A stretch of DNA of 5,061 nt from Anaeromyxobacter sp. (lineage in GTDB: Bacteria; Myxococcota; Myxococcia; Myxococcales; Anaeromyxobacteraceae). A program made the translations under genes and the position numbers. The stretch is from assembly GCA_020028115.1 (NCBI GenBank), contig JAHWYA010000198.1, positions 1-5,061 on the forward strand. The letters are read 5' to 3'. Below the pieces are notes generated by a model that did not search any database, was not told the DNA's origin, and saw nothing but the letters and a program-made list of their open reading frames with translations. Shown in pieces: positions 1-5,061 of this stretch (positions are counted from its first letter, which is position 1; each line of letters begins with the position of its first letter).

Positions 1-432
1 GCCGCACGCGACGCGCTGTCTCACTCGCACCCGGGGGCGACGGACGAGGAGATCCTCGCCGCCGGTCTCGACCTCCTCCTCGAGCGCGCGGCGAAGCGGC
101 GCGGGCTCGTGAAGAAGCCGCGCAAGACGCCGCCCCCGTCCGCGCCCGGGTCCGAGCACGTTCCCGCGCACGTCGCGCGTGCGGTCTGGAACCGCGACGA
201 GGGAAAGTGCCATTGGCCGACGGCCGACGGCGGCATCTGTGGCTCCACGTACCAGGTCGAGCTCGACCACATCGTCCCGCGAGCGCTCGGAGGCCCCTCC
301 ACGGTCGACAACCTGAGGTGTGCCTGCCGACCGCACAACGACCTGCACGCGCGCGAGTGTTACGGGGACGCGTGGATGGATGAGTTCACTGGACCGCGCC
401 GGACGCCCGAACGGCGCCGCCGGTCGGAGTGA
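1..432 (+). CDS. HNH endonuclease, C-terminal part (start outside window)
   Basis: The reading frame is open from the first base to the TGA at 430-432, giving 143 visible residues. A GTG at 109 could serve as a start, but the 36 codons before it encode a well-formed helix-rich segment (ARDALSHSHPGATDEEIL...) that I recognise as the usual region before the nuclease domain in this family, so the gene is 5'-partial. The HNH domain spans about residues 58-125. C70 and C80 pair with C109-x-x-H112 as a likely zinc knuckle. The ββα-metal signature is D89-H90 in VELDHIVPRALGG, then N104, then H112-N113. H90 is the likely general base. A basic tail (RRTPERRRRSE) ends the protein. The family cleaves DNA, but its biological role is usually unknown when the gene stands alone; no methylase or phage gene is visible nearby. 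The gene converges on the phosphatase gene with a 20-bp gap. The HNH call is firm; the function beyond nuclease is unknown. Confidence 0.9.
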   Translation, partial: AARDALSHSHPGATDEEILAAGLDLLLERAAKRRGLVKKPRKTPPPSAPGSEHVPAHVARAVWNRDEGKCHWPTADGGICGSTYQVELDHIVPRALGGPSTVDNLRCACRPHNDLHARECYGDAWMDEFTGPRRTPERRRRSE

Positions 433-457
433 CGCCCGCCAGCGCAACACCGTCACT
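428..457. repeat. Inverted repeat spanning both convergent stop codons
   Basis: The arms AGTGACG (428-434) and CGTCACT (451-457) are perfect 7-bp complements around a 16-nt loop. Each arm contains the TGA stop codon of one of the two convergent genes (430-432 on plus, 455-453 on minus). Such a symmetric hairpin could act at the ends of both transcripts, but neither side is followed by a T-run, so a classical intrinsic terminator is not supported. It may be chance, since 7-bp arms are short. Confidence 0.35.
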
Positions 458-1244
458 TCCCCGCGAGCGCCTTCAGCACGTGCGGGTGCACGAGCCCGTT
501 CGACGCCACGCAGCTCCCCGACGCGTGCGTCGGCTTGCCGTCGAGGTCGGTGAACGTCCCGCCCGCCTCCTCGACCAGGATCTGGAGCGGGGCGAGGTCC
601 CAGATCTGGACGCCCATCTCGATCCAGGCCTCCGCCTTCCCCTGCAGCACGAGGGCGCAGCCGGCGAGATCGCCGTAGCAGCGCGCCGCCTGGGCCGAGA
701 GGGCGAGCGCCGCGAGCCGCTCCAGCATCGGGGGCCGGAACAGCACGTGCGGCTCGCCGAACGAGAGCGTCGCGTCCTGCCACTCCCCGATGCGCGAGAC
801 GGCCAGCCTCGACGGCGCGCCGTCCGCCGCGCGCATCCACGCGCCGAGCCCCTTCGCGGCCCAGTACGTCTCGCCGAGCGCCGGCAGCGCCATCGCGCCC
901 GCGACGACGCGCCCCCCGTGCTCGAGCGCGACGAGCGCGCCCCAGAAGCCGCGGCCGCGGGTGAAGCCCTTGGTGCCGTCGAGCGGATCCACGATCCAGC
1001 GCGTGCCGGCGACGCCCGCATGGGCGCCGGTCTCCTCGCCGAGGAACCCGTGGTCCGGGAAGGCCTCGCGCACCACCGCGAGGATGGCCGCCTCCGAGTC
1101 GCGGTCCGCCTGGGTCACCGGCGTCCGGTCCGGCTTCACCTCCACGCGGACTCCGCGCCGGAAGTGGGCGAGGCTCGCCGCCGACGCGGCCTCCGCGGCG
1201 CGGCGGGCCGTGTCCATCGCCTTCTGGAGATCGAGCTCGGGCAT
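453..1244 (-). CDS. hisN: Inositol-monophosphatase-family phosphatase, probably histidinol-phosphatase (HisN-like)
   Basis: This 263-residue protein is full length for the family. It has the Mg2+-dependent IMPase/FBPase fold signatures: KPDRTPVTQAD (37-47), GEE (69-71), DPLDGT (86-91) and WDLAPLQILVEEAGG (215-229). The expected metal ligands are all present: E70, D86, D89 and D216. Features that favour the HisN subgroup over inositol monophosphatase or CysQ are DGTKGFTRGRGFWGALVAL after the metal motif, an ALGETYWAAKGLGAW segment, and RCYGDLAGCALVLQGKAEA. HisN removes phosphate from L-histidinol phosphate, the penultimate step of histidine synthesis, in the cytoplasm. The ATG start is well bounded: an in-frame TAG lies at 1256-1254, only four codons upstream, with no other start between. 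No Shine-Dalgarno sequence is visible before it. The gene lies 101 bp downstream of the CoA-transferase gene, across a probable terminator. No other his genes are in the window, so substrate is inferred from sequence only; another sugar-phosphate phosphatase remains possible. Confidence 0.85.
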   Translation of the reverse strand: MPELDLQKAMDTARRAAEAASAASLAHFRRGVRVEVKPDRTPVTQADRDSEAAILAVVREAFPDHGFLGEETGAHAGVAGTRWIVDPLDGTKGFTRGRGFWGALVALEHGGRVVAGAMALPALGETYWAAKGLGAWMRAADGAPSRLAVSRIGEWQDATLSFGEPHVLFRPPMLERLAALALSAQAARCYGDLAGCALVLQGKAEAWIEMGVQIWDLAPLQILVEEAGGTFTDLDGKPTHASGSCVASNGLVHPHVLKALAGK

Positions 1245-1283
1245 GGCGGGAGTCTAGGCCGGGGGCGGCGCCGCCGCGCGCCG

Positions 1284-1320
1284 AAAAGGAGACGGCGGCC
1301 GCGTCGCCGCGGCCGCCGTC
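1284..1320 (-). terminator. Rho-independent terminator of the CoA-transferase gene
   Basis: Arms 1291-1303 and 1308-1320 form a perfect 13-bp, almost all G/C stem with a 4-nt loop (1304-1307). Read on the minus strand, the stem is followed by TCC then TTTT (1287-1284). It begins 25 nt past the TAG stop of the CoA-transferase gene and ends 39 nt before the ATG of the phosphatase gene. On the plus strand no T-run follows, so it works in one direction only. The T-run is short, so some read-through into the phosphatase gene is plausible. Confidence 0.75.
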
Positions 1321-1345
1321 GGGAGCTGCTCGAGGATGCGAAGGG

Positions 1346-2881
1346 CTACTTCTTCGGCATCATCGAACCGGTCTGGAGGTACCGGGTGTGGAACGAGAAC
1401 GCCTCCTCGAACATGTGCGGCGAGTGGAGGCCGGCGCTCGGCTTCTTCATCGCGCGCTTCACGTAGTCCCAGAGGACCGGGCGGAACTCGGGGGCGGCGC
1501 ACTTCTCGATGATCTCCTTCGCCTTCTCCTTCGGGCTGCGGCCGCGGAGGTCGGCGAAGCCGAACTCGGTCACGATGCCGGAGACGTCGTGCTCCGTGTG
1601 ATCGATGTGCGACGCGAACGGAACGATGGCGGAGATCTTCCCGTCCTTGGCGGTCGCCGGGGACATGAAGATCGTGTACGCGGAGTTGCGGGCGAAGTCA
1701 CCCGACCCGCCGATGCCGTTCTCGATGCCCTTGCCCGCGATGTGCGTCGAGTTCACGTGGCCGTAGATGTCGGCCTCGACGAACCCGTTCATCGCGATGC
1801 AGCCGAGGCGGCGGATGACCTCGGGGTGGTTCGAGATCTCCTGCGGGCGCAGGATGATCTGCTTCCGGTACTGCTCGATCTTCTTGTTGAACCGGACCTG
1901 GCCCTCGGGCGAGACCGAGAACGCCGTCGCGGAGGCGGCGACGAGCTTCCCGGAGTCGAGCATGTCGAGCATGCCGTCCTGGATGACCTCGGTGTACGAG
2001 ATCATGTTGTCGAACGGCCCCTCGTTGAGCCCGACGAGCACCGCGTTCGCGATGTTGCCGACGCCCGACTGCAGCGGCGTGAGGTGCTTCGACACGCGGC
2101 CCGCCTTCACCTCACCCTGGAAGAAATCCATGATGTGGCCGGCGATCTTCTTGTGGATCTCCTCGGGAGCCTTGAAGGGCGCGTTGCGGTCGGGGTTGTT
2201 CGTCTCGACCACCGCGACGACCTTGCTCACGTCGAACTTCCAGTACTTCGAGCCCTTGCGGTCGTCCGCCTTCGTGATCGGGATCGCGACGCGCTCACCG
2301 TGGACGGGGTTCACGGAGATGATGTCGTGCATCCCCTCGAGCCGCTCGTCCTGCCACTCGTTGACCTCGAGGATGATCTTGTCCGCGTGCTCGAAGTAGA
2401 CGTTGTTCGCGCCGCAGGAGGACGACGGGATCGCCGTGCCGTCCTCGAGGACCTTCGTCACCTCGATGACCGCGAAGTCGAGCGTGTTGTGCCCGTTCTT
2501 CGAGTAGTAGCCGTACCGGGCGAGGGTCCCGGCGTGGCTGAGGTGCATGTCCTGGTACTCGATGAGGCCCGCGTTGATCTTCTCGCGGGTCGCGGCGTCG
2601 CCCTGGTAGGGGAACCGGAAGCGCTGGGCCTCCACGATCGACATCATCGTGTCCTGCTCGGGGCCGGTGGAGGCGCCGGTGAGGACGTCGAGCTTCAGGG
2701 CCTTGCCCTTGAGCCGCTCGTCGAGGGCGCGCTTCGCGAGCGCCACCGGGACGGCCTTCGGGTAGCCGGCGCCCGTGAAGCCGGACATGCCGACGACCGA
2801 GCCATTCGGGATGAGCGCGGCGGCGGCCTCGGCGGACATGACCTTGGCCTTCAGCCCCTTGTGGAGAATCCGGTTTGCCAT
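1346..2881 (-). CDS. Acetyl-CoA hydrolase/transferase family protein, probable succinyl-CoA:acetate CoA-transferase
   Basis: This complete 511-residue enzyme is expected to move CoA between succinyl-CoA and acetate through a glutamyl-CoA thioester, in the cytoplasm. The N-terminal CoA-transferase domain has GMSGFTGAGYPK (31-42) and TGASTGPE (68-75). The C-terminal domain has GVGNIANAV (273-281), the catalytic glutamate E298 in SYTEVIQDGMLDMLDSGKL, SNHPEV (350-355), GGSGDFARN (391-399) and FASHIDHTEHDV (422-433). Compared from memory with Acetobacter AarC, E298, N351, G392, R232 and E439 fall at a constant offset of four from its E294, N347, G388, R228 and E435, and S71 matches S71. This supports transferase rather than hydrolase activity. 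The start at 2881 is chosen because AGGAGG lies 9 nt upstream; an in-frame TTG at 2956 would add 25 residues of low-quality sequence (HPAHHTESHPRS...) without a binding site. A terminator follows. Related enzymes act on propionyl-CoA or other acids, so the exact substrate pair is inferred. Confidence 0.9.
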   Translation of the reverse strand: MANRILHKGLKAKVMSAEAAAALIPNGSVVGMSGFTGAGYPKAVPVALAKRALDERLKGKALKLDVLTGASTGPEQDTMMSIVEAQRFRFPYQGDAATREKINAGLIEYQDMHLSHAGTLARYGYYSKNGHNTLDFAVIEVTKVLEDGTAIPSSSCGANNVYFEHADKIILEVNEWQDERLEGMHDIISVNPVHGERVAIPITKADDRKGSKYWKFDVSKVVAVVETNNPDRNAPFKAPEEIHKKIAGHIMDFFQGEVKAGRVSKHLTPLQSGVGNIANAVLVGLNEGPFDNMISYTEVIQDGMLDMLDSGKLVAASATAFSVSPEGQVRFNKKIEQYRKQIILRPQEISNHPEVIRRLGCIAMNGFVEADIYGHVNSTHIAGKGIENGIGGSGDFARNSAYTIFMSPATAKDGKISAIVPFASHIDHTEHDVSGIVTEFGFADLRGRSPKEKAKEIIEKCAAPEFRPVLWDYVKRAMKKPSAGLHSPHMFEEAFSFHTRYLQTGSMMPKK

Positions 2882-3075
2882 TGCGGTGAGCCTCCTGGGT
2901 TCTTCGTGCGGACGCTTGGAGCGCGGGTGCGACTCGGTGTGATGCGCAGGGTGCAACGGAAGCGAGGGCGGGGAGATTAACGCGGGAACCCGTTCGCGTG
3001 GAAGAGCCGAGCGAGCGGAAACGCCCGTAATCAGGAGTGTTGATGTCCACGAAGCGCACCGAATGGGGCGCTACG
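2882..3075 (-). other. Intergenic region and 5' leader of the CoA-transferase gene
   Basis: These 194 bp separate the TAA stop of plsB from the ATG of the CoA-transferase gene. Part of the region is visibly less GC-rich than the coding sequence, as expected for a promoter. A TTAAT element on the minus strand (2980-2976) is a weak -10 candidate with only a poor match (TTCCAC) at -35 distance, so I do not assign a promoter. No strong terminator hairpin with a T-run follows plsB; a short imperfect hairpin at about 3054-3071 is too weak to call. No riboswitch or small gene was recognised. Confidence 0.5.
2891..2896 (-). promoter_or_regulatory. Ribosome binding site of the CoA-transferase gene
   Basis: AGGAGG on the minus strand (CCTCCT on plus) is a full Shine-Dalgarno core. 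It stands 9 nt before the ATG at 2881-2879. It decides the start codon in favour of MANRILHKGL and against the in-frame upstream TTG. Confidence 0.85.
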
Positions 3076-5061
3076 TTAGGCCGAGAGGAGTGGACCGATG
3101 CCGTCCACGATGGCGCGGATCCCATCGCGGTCGGCGAGCGCGAGCCGACCCGCGTCCTCCGCGAGCAGCCCCTGCACGACGAGCCACTCGATCGCGTTCT
3201 CGAGCGTCGCCTTCGAGACGGACTCGCGCAGCGCGATGCCGCCGGCGAGGAACGCCGCCAGGCCGTGGTCCATCGCGTCGGCGAGGAGCCCGCGCCGGTC
3301 GGGCGCGGCGCCGGGGACGGAGAGCGTTTCGAGGGCGGTGACGGCGGCGAGCCGGTACGCCTCGAGGTACGGCCGGACGAGCTCGGCGAGGAACGCGAGC
3401 GTCGGCGCGTCCCCGCCCGGACGGAGCAGGCCGCCCTCGTGTGCGAGGGCGCGCACGCGGACGAGGAACGCGAGGTTCTGGTCGAAGATCTCGTCGAAGG
3501 TCGCGCCGACCCGGTACATGAACTCGAGCTTGAGGAGCCGCGACAGCCAGAGCGCCCGGTCGCGCACGTCCGCGACCGCCGCGTCCGGCCCGGCCGCCCG
3601 CGCCGCCGCCGACACGAGCGCGGGCGCGACGTACCGGTGGATCACCGCGTTCCGGTGGTAGTCGAGCACCGGGCGCTTGTCGTCCGGCACCTGGTAGATC
3701 GTGTCGCCTGCGGCGACGGCCGAGCGGACGAGCCCTCCCGCCTCCAGCCGCCTGAGGGCGTCGGCGATGGGGCCGGGCGCCAGCGGGTCCGACGGCGCGC
3801 CGCCGAGCCCGCGCGACAGCCGCGCCCCGCCCTCGGCTGCGATGTAGCGCAGGAGATCCACCCGCCGCGCCACCTCGGGCGCGGGGAGGCCGCGGCGGAC
3901 GTGCGAGAGGAGCGCCGCGGCGACGAGCCCCACGGGCGTGATGGTGACCGCCCGGCTGATGCCGTACGCGATCCGGTTCGCGACCCCCTGCACGAGCCGG
4001 CGCTTCGCGTCGGCCGGCGCGTCGCGCATCCCCGGCGCGAGCGGGGCCGCGGTGGCCCGGGCCTCCTCGCCGCCCCACGCCTCGTCCACGGTGAGCCCTG
4101 CCGCGCCCCCGGGCCGGGTCTCCGCAGCCTGCCGCAGGGAGATCGGCTCGTCGAACTGGACGTAGAGCCGCTCGTACCGGCGCGAGAGCACGCGCACCGC
4201 GCCGAGCAGCCCGCGCAGGGTCTCCTTCTCCTTCTCGCCGCCGGCGAGCTCGCGGGCGTAGGACGACGCCTCGATGAGCTTCTCGTAGTCGATCGCGATC
4301 GGGACGAAGACGACGTCGTCCGCCGCGCCTTCGAGCCAGGCGTCGACCTCCATCGAGACGAGGCCGGTCTTCGGGAAGAGCAGCTTCCCCGTCCGGCTCC
4401 GGCCGCCCTCGACGTAGAACTCCTGGGGGAAGCGATCGCGCAGGAGGTGCTTCACGTAGGCGCGCAGCACCGCGGTGTAGACGCGGTCGCCCTTCACCTT
4501 GCGGCGGATGAAGAACGCGCCGCCGCGCCGCGCGATCCCGTCGAACGGCCAGAACGCGAGGTTGATGCCGGCCGCGACGTGCGGCGGCGTCATGCCGTGG
4601 TCGTAGAGCACGAGCGGGAGGACGAGGAAGTCGACGTAGCTCTTGTGGCTCGGGCAGAGCACGATCGGCGCGCCGGCGGCGGCCTGCTTCACGCGCGCGA
4701 GCCCCTCCTCGTCGACCTCGACCGAGGTGTAGAGCCGGCGGAAGACCCAGGCGAGCAGCGGGCGGACGAGCTGAACGAAGCGGGGGTCGTAGCGGCTCGC
4801 GATCTCGCGCAGGTCCTTCTCGGCCTCGCGGACGACCGGGGCGGGGTCCTTGCCGCGCTCGCGCGCGACCGCCTCGATCGTGGCGCGGAGCCCGCGGTCC
4901 CGGAGCACCTTCTCCCGGACGCGCGACGGCGCCTTGAGCGGCGGGCCCACGGCGGTCCGGAACTCGCGGGCGAGGTGCTGGTGGAGGACGCCGCGCACCT
5001 TGCGGGCGACGACCGCGTCGGCCTCCGCGGCGCGCCCGGCCAGCGCCGCCTGGAGGTCGAC
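3076..5061 (-). CDS. plsB: Glycerol-3-phosphate acyltransferase PlsB, N-terminus outside window
   Basis: PlsB makes 1-acyl-glycerol-3-phosphate from glycerol-3-phosphate and acyl-CoA or acyl-ACP at the inner membrane, the first step of phospholipid synthesis. The frame is open to the right edge, giving 661 visible residues. A GTG at 4998 is a possible start, but 21 codons remain open before it. The E. coli protein is 807 residues with its catalytic histidine near 306, against 139 here, so roughly 165 residues are probably missing. All four acyltransferase blocks are present, numbered from the first visible codon: HKSYVD (H139, D144), GAFFIRRKVKG (181-191), FYVEGGRSRTGK (215-226) and FVPIAIDYEKL (252-262), followed by ASSYARELAGGEKEKE. 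The C-terminal part also fits PlsB: GDTIYQVPDDKRPVLDYHRN then HRYVAPALV. A Gly/Ala-rich stretch at about residues 314-350 links the two halves. The HKSYVDF form of block I differs from the HRSHMDY of E. coli but keeps the HX4D core. No terminator is evident downstream. Confidence 0.92.
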   Translation of the reverse strand, partial: VDLQAALAGRAAEADAVVARKVRGVLHQHLAREFRTAVGPPLKAPSRVREKVLRDRGLRATIEAVARERGKDPAPVVREAEKDLREIASRYDPRFVQLVRPLLAWVFRRLYTSVEVDEEGLARVKQAAAGAPIVLCPSHKSYVDFLVLPLVLYDHGMTPPHVAAGINLAFWPFDGIARRGGAFFIRRKVKGDRVYTAVLRAYVKHLLRDRFPQEFYVEGGRSRTGKLLFPKTGLVSMEVDAWLEGAADDVVFVPIAIDYEKLIEASSYARELAGGEKEKETLRGLLGAVRVLSRRYERLYVQFDEPISLRQAAETRPGGAAGLTVDEAWGGEEARATAAPLAPGMRDAPADAKRRLVQGVANRIAYGISRAVTITPVGLVAAALLSHVRRGLPAPEVARRVDLLRYIAAEGGARLSRGLGGAPSDPLAPGPIADALRRLEAGGLVRSAVAAGDTIYQVPDDKRPVLDYHRNAVIHRYVAPALVSAAARAAGPDAAVADVRDRALWLSRLLKLEFMYRVGATFDEIFDQNLAFLVRVRALAHEGGLLRPGGDAPTLAFLAELVRPYLEAYRLAAVTALETLSVPGAAPDRRGLLADAMDHGLAAFLAGGIALRESVSKATLENAIEWLVVQGLLAEDAGRLALADRDGIRAIVDGIGPLLSA

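Noticed and set aside
1264..1275. 12-bp perfect palindrome GGCGGCGCCGCC near the phosphatase start
   Set aside because: Short G/C-only palindromes are expected by chance in sequence this GC-rich, and nothing else marks it as an operator.
429..1466. Long open frame on the plus strand opposite the phosphatase gene
   Set aside because: It is again in the mirrored codon register, its product is Arg/Ala/Glu-rich without any motif, and it would overlap the real phosphatase gene completely.
2882..2956. N-terminal extension of the CoA-transferase from an in-frame TTG at 2956
   Set aside because: The extra 25 residues do not resemble the family's N-terminus and have no ribosome binding site, while the ATG at 2881 has AGGAGG at a good distance.
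2945..2960. Possible sigma-54 promoter (TTGCAC...TGCGCA on the minus strand)
   Set aside because: The spacing and the -12 element do not match the sigma-54 consensus.
1388..2980. Long open frame on the plus strand opposite the CoA-transferase gene
   Set aside because: It lies in the mirrored codon register of a clearly conserved gene and stays open only because TTA, CTA and TCA codons are avoided there. Its product is a low-complexity Arg/Val/Asp/Leu-rich sequence with no recognisable domain.
3054..3071. Small hairpin just downstream of plsB
   Set aside because: The stem is four base pairs, a mismatch and two more pairs, with no T-run after it, which is too weak for a terminator call.
3245..3475. 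Recurring GAGGAACGC words within plsB
   Set aside because: They reflect repeated Ala-Phe-Leu type codon runs in helical coding sequence and are not an ordered repeat array.
3033..5061. AGGAG (3033-3037) followed 5 nt later by an ATG at 3043 on the plus strand, opening a very long frame through plsB
   Set aside because: The start signal looks good, but from 3076 on the frame is the codon-for-codon reverse complement of plsB, whose catalytic blocks are unmistakable. The antisense product is Arg/Glu/Asp/Val-rich with no domain. I consider the start signal accidental.

Overview
The window is very GC-rich with strong G/C bias at third codon positions. It reads as an ordinary stretch of chromosome from a high-GC proteobacterium-like organism. 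The best guess is a myxobacterium such as Anaeromyxobacter: the stand-alone HNH protein, with its conserved helix before the nuclease domain, resembles a family I associate with that group. This is an inference from memory and no search was run.

Layout: positions 1-432 (+) hold the C-terminal 143 residues of an HNH endonuclease whose start lies outside the window. It converges, with a 20-bp gap, on an inositol-monophosphatase-family phosphatase at 453-1244 (-), most like histidinol-phosphatase HisN. Upstream of that gene lies a 101-bp gap with a perfect 13-bp GC hairpin followed by T4, a good intrinsic terminator for the next gene. That gene, 1346-2881 (-), is a complete 511-residue CoA-transferase of the acetyl-CoA hydrolase/transferase family, closely resembling succinyl-CoA:acetate CoA-transferase (AarC type). 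A 194-bp intergenic leader with a clear ribosome binding site separates it from 3076-5061 (-), a glycerol-3-phosphate acyltransferase (PlsB) whose N-terminus runs off the right edge.

The three minus-strand genes point the same way but do not look like a tight operon. The gaps are 194 and 101 bp, a terminator lies between the last two, and the functions differ: phospholipid synthesis, acetate/TCA-cycle CoA metabolism, and a probable histidine-pathway phosphatase. PlsB uses acyl groups and the CoA-transferase handles acyl-CoA, but I see no direct pathway link.

I see no CRISPR array, tRNA, rRNA, insertion sequence, attachment site, toxin-antitoxin pair or defence island. I did not find a convincing undescribed system. 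The items worth a second look are modest: an inverted repeat whose two arms contain the stop codons of the convergent genes, the lack of a visible ribosome binding site for the phosphatase just after a terminator, and the metabolic meaning of the CoA-transferase.
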